A program made the position numbers and the translations under genes. Under the pieces are notes generated by a model. The model was not told where the DNA came from. It made no database searches and saw only the letters and a list, made by a program, of their open reading frames with translations. Source: JANLSE01 sp038214135 (GTDB lineage: Bacteria > Chloroflexota > Chloroflexia > Chloroflexales > Roseiflexaceae). From it: a stretch of DNA of 11,895 nucleotides. How positions within the stretch are numbered: position 1 is the stretch's first letter; each line of letters begins with the position of its first letter. Below, piece after piece: positions 6,428-11,895 of the stretch. The stretch is from NCBI GenBank assembly GCA_038214135.1, contig JBBQSD010000165.1, forward strand, positions 1-11,895. Direction: 5' to 3'.

Positions 6428-7795
6428 ATGACCCAGCCCGCCCAAACACCGGTTGACCGATTGCAATCGATTCCGTTTGAGCAGTTGGCCGCTGAGATCG
6501 AACAGGGCGCACACGATGCCGATTTAGAGGCGGTGTTTGGCGCAACCCTGGCTACCGATATTAAAAAGATGGCCGATCAGCGCGGCGCAATGATGGATGG
6601 TGATCAGCGACCATTAGTTGTGATGCTGCCCGGTATCATGGGTTCAACCCTGGATAATACTGTCGGTCAGACGGGCCGCATCTGGCTGGACATCCCGGCC
6701 ATTTTGCGTGGTCGGTTACGCCTGCTGACCTTGAATGAGCAGGCGGAACCGCTCATTCCAAGCGTCAATATCCAACCCGCCGACCTAATCGCGTCGATCT
6801 ACTTGCCGATGCGCCTGCATCTGGGTTGGTTTGGCGGCTGTGATCTGCATGTGCTGCCATTCGACTGGCGCTACCAACCGGCTGCATCAGTTGAACGGCT
6901 GCGGACACTGATTAACGGCCTCCGCGCAACTGATCGTCGCCGTGTACATCTGGTTGGGCACAGTATGGGTGGCCTGGTGATACGTGCGTACTGCGCCAGG
7001 TATAATGATGAAGCCGCCAGGAATCTCGCACAGGTGATCATGATCGGCACCCCAAATGCTGGGTCAATGGAGGCCATCCGCAACCTGACCGTTGGCGGCG
7101 ATCAGATTCAGCTGATCCGCAAAATTAGCTTCAGCGATGACGTGCTGGATTTGTCGCGTAGTGTACCCGGCCTCTATGCACTCATGCCAGTGCCACAAAG
7201 CGCTTATTACGCAAACGGTCAGAAGAGCTACCCATTCGCATCCAGTTTCGATCTGTTCCAAGCCGAGAACTATCATATCCTGGGCATCAGCGCAGCACGC
7301 CTGGCCGCAGCAGCCGCTGCTCTGAGCGTGCCCCCACAGGAACTACCCGTGCCGACGATGCTAATCAATGGCACTGGCGTCCCAACCAGCATTGGCGTGC
7401 ATGTTAGCTATGCTGCGAACGAACGACCGCTGTTTGATTTTGGAACAGACACAACCCCCGATGGCGATGGCACCGTTCCGCTGGCATCGGCCCTAGCGCT
7501 ACCTGGTGCAGGGAGCCGCCAGGTCTGGCAGGGCCGTCATGGCGATCTACCACTCTACCCAAATGTGCGCCGCGCTGTCTTACATCTGTTACATGGCGAT
7601 GACCCACGTGATCTGCCTGTGCGTTTTGATCGCGGCTTCATGGATGATGAGCCAACTCGCAAAGAACATCAAAGTGTGCCAGCCACACCGCTTCCTGGCG
7701 CGCTCACACCCGCCCAAGTTGATCTGGCGGCTGCACGCATACAGGATGGGACACCGACAGCCGAGGATATCGCACTCCTGACCCGTGGATGGTGA
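6428..7795 (+). CDS. LCAT/PGAP1-like alpha/beta-hydrolase (lipase-type)
   Basis: Predicted serine acyl-hydrolase of 455 residues. Seen: a helical N-terminal extension (1-60) unlike the coiled coils of its neighbours; the lid/oxyanion motif PGIMGS (68-73) typical of LCAT-like lipases; the nucleophile elbow GHSMGG with Ser179; DGDGTVP (345-351) supplying the acid residue (Asp345 or Asp347); and GRHGDLP with His371. Order and spacing fit the LCAT-type Ser-Asp-His triad. There is no secretion signal, so it acts inside the cell, and phospholipid or another lipid ester is the likeliest substrate. As a partner of CHAT and NACHT proteins it would suit a membrane-damaging effector (inference). AGGAGG at 6418-6423 starts on the last base of the CHAT stop, so the genes form one operon. 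The Pro/Ala-rich C-terminal tail (after about residue 415) is of unknown function. Confidence 0.88.
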   Translation: MTQPAQTPVDRLQSIPFEQLAAEIEQGAHDADLEAVFGATLATDIKKMADQRGAMMDGDQRPLVVMLPGIMGSTLDNTVGQTGRIWLDIPAILRGRLRLLTLNEQAEPLIPSVNIQPADLIASIYLPMRLHLGWFGGCDLHVLPFDWRYQPAASVERLRTLINGLRATDRRRVHLVGHSMGGLVIRAYCARYNDEAARNLAQVIMIGTPNAGSMEAIRNLTVGGDQIQLIRKISFSDDVLDLSRSVPGLYALMPVPQSAYYANGQKSYPFASSFDLFQAENYHILGISAARLAAAAAALSVPPQELPVPTMLINGTGVPTSIGVHVSYAANERPLFDFGTDTTPDGDGTVPLASALALPGAGSRQVWQGRHGDLPLYPNVRRAVLHLLHGDDPRDLPVRFDRGFMDDEPTRKEHQSVPATPLPGALTPAQVDLAAARIQDGTPTAEDIALLTRGW

Positions 7796-7830
7796 CGTTT
7801 GACATTGATTATTGCATAGGTGGTATGACA

Positions 7831-10767
7831 ATGCCTGATCGAACCACAGAACTGACGACGCTCTTTGGCGAAATACTGCAGTATGAAAGAGCCATTCAAG
7901 ACACGCCGGTAACAGCGGTGGCCCTCACGCCAATGGTCATTGATCGCAAACGCAAACTTATTCGACTCATCAGCTCTGACCCAGGTGCGATCGATCTTGC
8001 AACATTTAGCAGTAATGGCCTGCTGGTTGATAGCCCAACAGGTGACAGTGTCAATATTGGAACAACGCAGTACATTTTCCAAACAATCTACGGACGTGAA
8101 CCCACACCAGATGAACATGCCCGCCTTGAATGGTATCTGAATCGTATTGCCAGTATCCCAGCCAATGAAAAGCGTTCACATCAGTTTTTCCTACGCCTCG
8201 CAACAACCGAAGCGAAACCATTTCTGGTTGGCAATGTATCCGACGATTGGCTTGAGTATGTCGACACGACCTTTTTACCGGTTGGGCGGCTCAACCCCGA
8301 CATTGGGTTGCCGCACGAAGCAGTTATTGGCACTCCTGTAATGAAAACATACAGCCCATCTGCCGAGACGAATCAAGTCAAAGTTGAAGATCCTTTTACC
8401 AAGAAACGCTATGAAGCTGATGCAAAGCCCGATGATCCAGCAGTAGTGCTTTCACGGAGCATATTGGTAACTGAGGCGCTCACAAAATCATTGGATGAGG
8501 GTCAAGGTATTGTTTTATTGGGGGAACCAGGCAGTGGAAAATCACAATTTTTGCGTTGCCTGCTCAAGTCGTTAGCGCGCAAAAAGCGCCAGGAGCAGTC
8601 CAGCGATATAGAAATCCAAGGTTGGGCTGAGCATCGACCAATGATTCCGGTATTCATCCCTCTCCGCCAAATAGCAATGCAGATGCGGAACAGTCAAAAC
8701 GATCATCGTAATGCCACTACGGACGCACTGATTATTGAATCCATTCTCGTAATCATGCAAGAGTCTGGCGCGAAGTCGATGGAAGATCTGGTACATGATG
8801 CGCTGGATAAAGGTGGCATGCTGTTAATGTTTGACGGCCTTGACGAAATACCGTTTGGTGATGAGAGCAACCAGATCGCTGATAGATTAACAGTCACCAA
8901 GGCGCTCGCTCAATTCGCACGGAGCTATCGGGCTAATATTGTTATAGTGACATCCCGTAATCACGCATTTACCGCAGAAGTAAAGGCAGCACTGAATTGG
9001 CATATTGTAACAATAGCTCCCTTTACTTTAGGGCAAGTGAAGGAACTTCTGGCAACGCTATTAGAGGAGCGAGGCCTTACCCCTGAGTTTCAATCCCAGA
9101 TTTCAAAAAAGCTGCTTGCTGCGATTACACAGCGCCAGGAGCTTTTTGCCTTTGCACGGTCGCCATGGCTCCTAAAAGTAATGGTAGATATTGTCACTGC
9201 CGGAAAAGACATCCCATTTGAACGTCCAAAGCTCTTTGACAACGTTATTGATCACATGCTCGATGGCTGGAAGTTCAATCGGCCACAAACAACACTAGCA
9301 AGTGATTACCACATCTCAAAAGACGAACTCGATAAAATTCGCCCGATTCTAGAATCGCAGGTATTTCAGGCCTTTGTTGCAGCCTCAGGCAATCGTACTG
9401 CTACCCGTATTGTGAAAGCGGAGCTTTTTTCCGCGCTCTATGACATGTTCAAGCAAGATATGCGGTCAGGCCAGATTAATCCGGCTGAAGCGTGTCTCGA
9501 ATATATGGAACAGCGCGGCGACCTTGTCGCGCTTGAGGCTGACAAATGCTACCGATTTGTTCAGCCAATGCTCCAAGAATATTGTATCGCACGCTATATG
9601 GTTCAGGAAGAGGAGCGCGTAATTAACACTATTACGCAGTATCGCCATCAGAATAACTGGCGCGATGTTATTATGCTCAGTATTGGAATGGTGAAGCCGA
9701 TTGCACTCAATCAAATACTCGAAAACTTGGTTGAACGCGAAGAAAATGGTGAGTCAAAGCCACTAGATACTTGGTACAACGATCTGTGCCTTGCCTATGA
9801 TGTCATTCAGGATCGTAGTTGGGAAACATTACGACAGCTGAAGTTGATAAGACTTCCTGGCATCAATCGTGATCTGCAAGAAGGTTGCACTGCCATGGTC
9901 GCGGATACGAAAACGATCACCACGACTTCACAACGGCGAAAGGCTGGTGCCGTATTGGCGGATGTGGGCGACAATCGATATCCAGTGACGATCACTTCGT
10001 GGCAAGAATCGCTTCGCAAAAAGTCAATACTGTTTGCAGACTCACCAGATATTTTAAGCAATAGCTATTTTTGTTATGTCCCATACCAATTAGAAGTAGC
10101 GACTGCCACTGATCTCTCAGCCAAGCCGCAAGCATTCTGGATGGCACGCTACCCGCTAACAATTCACCAATATCGTGCATTTGCGGAGTCTGGTTACAAT
10201 CCGTCATCGCCATCGTATTGGAGCGCCGAAGGAATCGCGTGGGCAGGCGCCTATGATGTATCCACGAAATGGGCAAATCTGCAAACAAAACGTCATAATC
10301 ATGCAATGGTAAATATTAGTTTTTATGAGGCATCGGCATATGGTGCCTGGCTCACTGCCCAATGTGCCGATGCGCTTCCAGAAGGCTATGTGCTGCGCTT
10401 GCCAACGTGCGATGAATGGCTGCGAGGGGCACTGTACGATAGCTCAGACGTGATGCGTCGCTATCCTTGGGGTGAAGCAGCGCCTACGCTTGAGAAGGCA
10501 TTATATGCTAGCCGAGAAAGCGCACCTATTGGTTGTTATCCCACTGGTATCGCTGCTTGTGGTGCATATGATTGTGCCGGAAACGTATGGGAGTGGACAT
10601 GCTCATCGAATGAACAGGCCGGACAAGGTGCCGCCTATTGGATAGCTGGAGGGAGTTGGGCAAGCCCGGAACAAGATCTGGAGTGTGCGAAGTTTAATGC
10701 GAGCAAGCCAGATAATATAAGTGTGAATGTTGGCGTTCGCTTGGTGTTAGCACCTATCCTTCTGTAA
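7831..10767 (+). CDS. Second NACHT ATPase with FGE-like sensor domain (no VR)
   Basis: Paralogue of the NACHT-FGE protein, 978 residues from the chosen start. Parts: a helical N-terminus; the block TIYGREPTPDEHARLEWYL that matches the same block of NACHT-1; NACHT with Walker A GEPGSGKS (231-238, Lys237) and Walker B MFDGLDE (333-339); FVQPMLQEY near 576; and an FGE-like domain (about 746-978) with LPTCDEW (857-863), GNVWEW (917-922) and GGSW. Its C-terminus ends in the same fold region as the VR, but codons do not follow the template: the anchor is GGCGTTCGC instead of GGATTTCGG, so it is not diversified by this TR. I prefer ATG 7831 because GGTGG (7819-7823) lies seven bases upstream; ATG 7825 and ATG 7789 (overlapping the previous stop) are alternatives. 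Codons are visibly more A/T-ending than in NACHT-1, suggesting separate acquisition. Confidence 0.93.
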   Translation: MPDRTTELTTLFGEILQYERAIQDTPVTAVALTPMVIDRKRKLIRLISSDPGAIDLATFSSNGLLVDSPTGDSVNIGTTQYIFQTIYGREPTPDEHARLEWYLNRIASIPANEKRSHQFFLRLATTEAKPFLVGNVSDDWLEYVDTTFLPVGRLNPDIGLPHEAVIGTPVMKTYSPSAETNQVKVEDPFTKKRYEADAKPDDPAVVLSRSILVTEALTKSLDEGQGIVLLGEPGSGKSQFLRCLLKSLARKKRQEQSSDIEIQGWAEHRPMIPVFIPLRQIAMQMRNSQNDHRNATTDALIIESILVIMQESGAKSMEDLVHDALDKGGMLLMFDGLDEIPFGDESNQIADRLTVTKALAQFARSYRANIVIVTSRNHAFTAEVKAALNWHIVTIAPFTLGQVKELLATLLEERGLTPEFQSQISKKLLAAITQRQELFAFARSPWLLKVMVDIVTAGKDIPFERPKLFDNVIDHMLDGWKFNRPQTTLASDYHISKDELDKIRPILESQVFQAFVAASGNRTATRIVKAELFSALYDMFKQDMRSGQINPAEACLEYMEQRGDLVALEADKCYRFVQPMLQEYCIARYMVQEEERVINTITQYRHQNNWRDVIMLSIGMVKPIALNQILENLVEREENGESKPLDTWYNDLCLAYDVIQDRSWETLRQLKLIRLPGINRDLQEGCTAMVADTKTITTTSQRRKAGAVLADVGDNRYPVTITSWQESLRKKSILFADSPDILSNSYFCYVPYQLEVATATDLSAKPQAFWMARYPLTIHQYRAFAESGYNPSSPSYWSAEGIAWAGAYDVSTKWANLQTKRHNHAMVNISFYEASAYGAWLTAQCADALPEGYVLRLPTCDEWLRGALYDSSDVMRRYPWGEAAPTLEKALYASRESAPIGCYPTGIAACGAYDCAGNVWEWTCSSNEQAGQGAAYWIAGGSWASPEQDLECAKFNASKPDNISVNVGVRLVLAPILL

Positions 10768-10795
10768 TACCAACATAGTAGTCGGGAGAGCAACT

Positions 10796-11632
10796 ATGTC
10801 TGACGAAATCGCTCGCTTACAAAATGAGCTAACACAACTCAATGCTGCTATCGCAGCATTGGCAAATCTTCCAGACGCTCAGGCAGCCCTGCAATTACAA
10901 CTTGCCCATAAACAGGCAATGATCGAAAAACTACGTGGGCAGCCAACCCAGGCAAGTAGCGGAAACGTCACCAATATTACCGGTGATGTCTCGGGCCAGG
11001 TTTTCTCTGGAAGCTTCCATGGGCCTGTCACAATTGGGCCACAAGTTAGCGGCCATATTCAGTCTGGTCGCGATGTGAATTTTGCTACGAATCAGACGAT
11101 TACAAATCAGGGCGATACAATTCGCGTTGGTGATATTTCCGGGAGCAGTGGCGTCGCGATTGGACGCAATGCGCGCGCAATTAGTACTGGTGGTGGTGAT
11201 TATGCTGAGCGTGATATCGATAAGCGAAAGGGGACGTTTGTGAGCGGTGATCAACACAATTCTGGCAACACGTATACCGTTTCTGGTTCGGGTAACATTA
11301 TTAACTCCACCCTAACGAATGTAAACCAATTGATCGGCGCAGCAACACAGCTCAATCCACAAGACGCTGAACAACTCAAGGGTCTCGTGGCACAATTGAG
11401 CGCTGAACTGGAAAAGGCGCGTACCCAAAATCCCGAAGCTGCCGCCGAAGTTGCAAAACGAACCGAGGACGCGGTGAGTAAAGCAACCGCGCCAAAACCG
11501 GATAAGGAGGATGTGGAATATACCTTAGGGCGGCTCACCAAAGCAGCAACCAATATTGGCGGCGTTATCGGTACCGTTCTGCCCATAGCTACCCAGATTG
11601 CCGATTTCATTCGGAAGATGGTTGGATTATAG
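10796..11632 (+). CDS. Coiled-coil / beta-repeat / helical-tail protein, function unknown
   Basis: 278 residues, no named family recognised. Residues 3-48 form a coiled coil with LPDAQ (25-29), laid out like the CHAT N-terminus. Residues 52-170 are Gly/Ser/Asn/Thr-rich short repeats (GDVSGQ, GSFHGP, RDVNFATNQTI at 92-102, GDISGSSGVAIGRNA near 113-126, VSGSGN), probably beta-solenoid or beta-sheet. RDVNxATNQT and GVAxGxN occur with almost the same spacing in NACHT-1. Residues 180-278 are helical and Glu/Ala-rich, ending in a hydrophobic stretch (IGGVIGTVLPIATQIADF) with KMVGL at the terminus, which could be membrane-active. ATG 10796 has GGAG at 10785-10788. It is 28 bases after NACHT-2, last in the operon. 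Possible roles (inference): scaffold joining sensor and effectors, or a membrane-acting effector. Confidence 0.85.
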   Translation: MSDEIARLQNELTQLNAAIAALANLPDAQAALQLQLAHKQAMIEKLRGQPTQASSGNVTNITGDVSGQVFSGSFHGPVTIGPQVSGHIQSGRDVNFATNQTITNQGDTIRVGDISGSSGVAIGRNARAISTGGGDYAERDIDKRKGTFVSGDQHNSGNTYTVSGSGNIINSTLTNVNQLIGAATQLNPQDAEQLKGLVAQLSAELEKARTQNPEAAAEVAKRTEDAVSKATAPKPDKEDVEYTLGRLTKAATNIGGVIGTVLPIATQIADFIRKMVGL

Positions 11633-11652
11633 TGTTTCCCCTTGTGGCAAAA

Positions 11653-11687
11653 CGACACAGCCCTGGCAATATGCCAGGGCTGTGTCG
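11653..11687 (+). terminator. Strong hairpin after the operon
   Basis: Perfect 16-bp stem, CGACACAGCCCTGGCA (11653-11668) with TGCCAGGGCTGTGTCG (11672-11687), loop ATA, 20 bases after the last stop codon. No T-run follows on either strand, so it may be a factor-assisted or bidirectional terminator, or an mRNA 3' stabiliser, separating this operon from the convergent gene at the right edge. Confidence 0.65.
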
Positions 11688-11778
11688 CTACTGTGAGACT
11701 AACGGCAAAAGCCCAGGTTGCGTTCGCGCATGCTGACAAACGTGTCTTTTCCGAGTATCCTCTCCATAATCGCTGGAC

Positions 11779-11895
11779 TCAGCCGGCAGGCTGAGCAGCG
11801 AGGGTCGAGCGCTCGGCAATGCGCTCGGCGAGTGAGGGCGTCGTCTCGGGGCTGACCAGTCGGTCGCGGAGATAGTGGAACAGCCCCACACCAAG
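11779..11895 (-). CDS. C-terminal fragment of an unidentified minus-strand gene
   Basis: Reading the minus strand from base 11895, the frame is open for 38 codons to a TGA at 11779-11781. The peptide begins LGVGLFHYLRDRL and ends in an Ala-rich tail (LAERIAERSTLAAQPAG). The periodic helix pattern looks like genuine protein. It may be the end of a transposase or another enzyme; too little is visible to decide. It is convergent with the operon. A longer overlapping minus frame (11688-11894) reads as low-complexity Ser/Arg/Pro and is not preferred. Confidence 0.35.
   Translation of the reverse strand, partial: LGVGLFHYLRDRLVSPETTPSLAERIAERSTLAAQPAG

Noticed and set aside
10680..10767. NACHT-2 3' end as a second VR of this TR
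   Set aside because: Many differences at non-adenine template positions, and the anchor GGATTTCGG is not conserved, so it cannot derive from this template by adenine mutagenesis.

Overview
The window holds a diversity-generating retroelement (DGR) next to a signalling-ATPase/effector operon. It looks like a self-diversifying bacterial conflict (immune) island. The host is probably a member of Chloroflexota, class Chloroflexia. This is inferred from the GC-rich codon use, the large NACHT ATPases ending in a formylglycine-enzyme-like (C-type-lectin-fold) domain, the CHAT protease, and the CCCCTC/GAGGGG palindromic and CGATAGC heptamer intergenic repeats. No rRNA or housekeeping marker is present, so the taxonomic call is moderate.

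Layout, left to right. Positions 1-699 hold the C-terminal two thirds of a DGR-type reverse transcriptase, and 724-1095 a small Avd-like accessory protein. Positions 1096-1694 are non-coding: a compound palindromic repeat, heptamer repeats, a good sigma70-like promoter, the DGR template repeat (TR, 1409-1484) and a structured spacer. Positions 1695-4724 encode a 1009-residue NACHT-FGE protein whose last codons are the variable repeat (VR, 4632-4707). In the 71-column core of the TR/VR alignment, 11 of 12 differences fall at template adenines, the hallmark of DGR mutagenic retrohoming. Positions 4725-5083 hold a heptamer array and a hairpin terminator. Then come a CHAT-family cysteine protease (5084-6418), an LCAT/PGAP1-like alpha/beta hydrolase (6428-7795), a second NACHT-FGE protein (7831-10767) without a matching VR, and a coiled-coil/beta-repeat protein (10796-11632). 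A strong hairpin follows, and at the right edge lies the C-terminal tail of an unidentified minus-strand gene.

Proposed logic (inference): the FGE/C-type-lectin tips act as ligand-binding sensors, and the DGR rewrites the tip of the first one. Ligand binding would trigger NACHT ATPase oligomerisation, which would activate the CHAT protease and the lipase-like hydrolase. The short N-terminal coiled-coil modules shared by NACHT-1, CHAT and the last protein could hold the components together. DGR-targeted NACHT/C-lectin proteins and CHAT-containing conflict systems are known separately in multicellular bacteria. The exact set here (one hypervariable and one fixed sensor, CHAT, LCAT-like hydrolase and beta-repeat protein) is what deserves attention.
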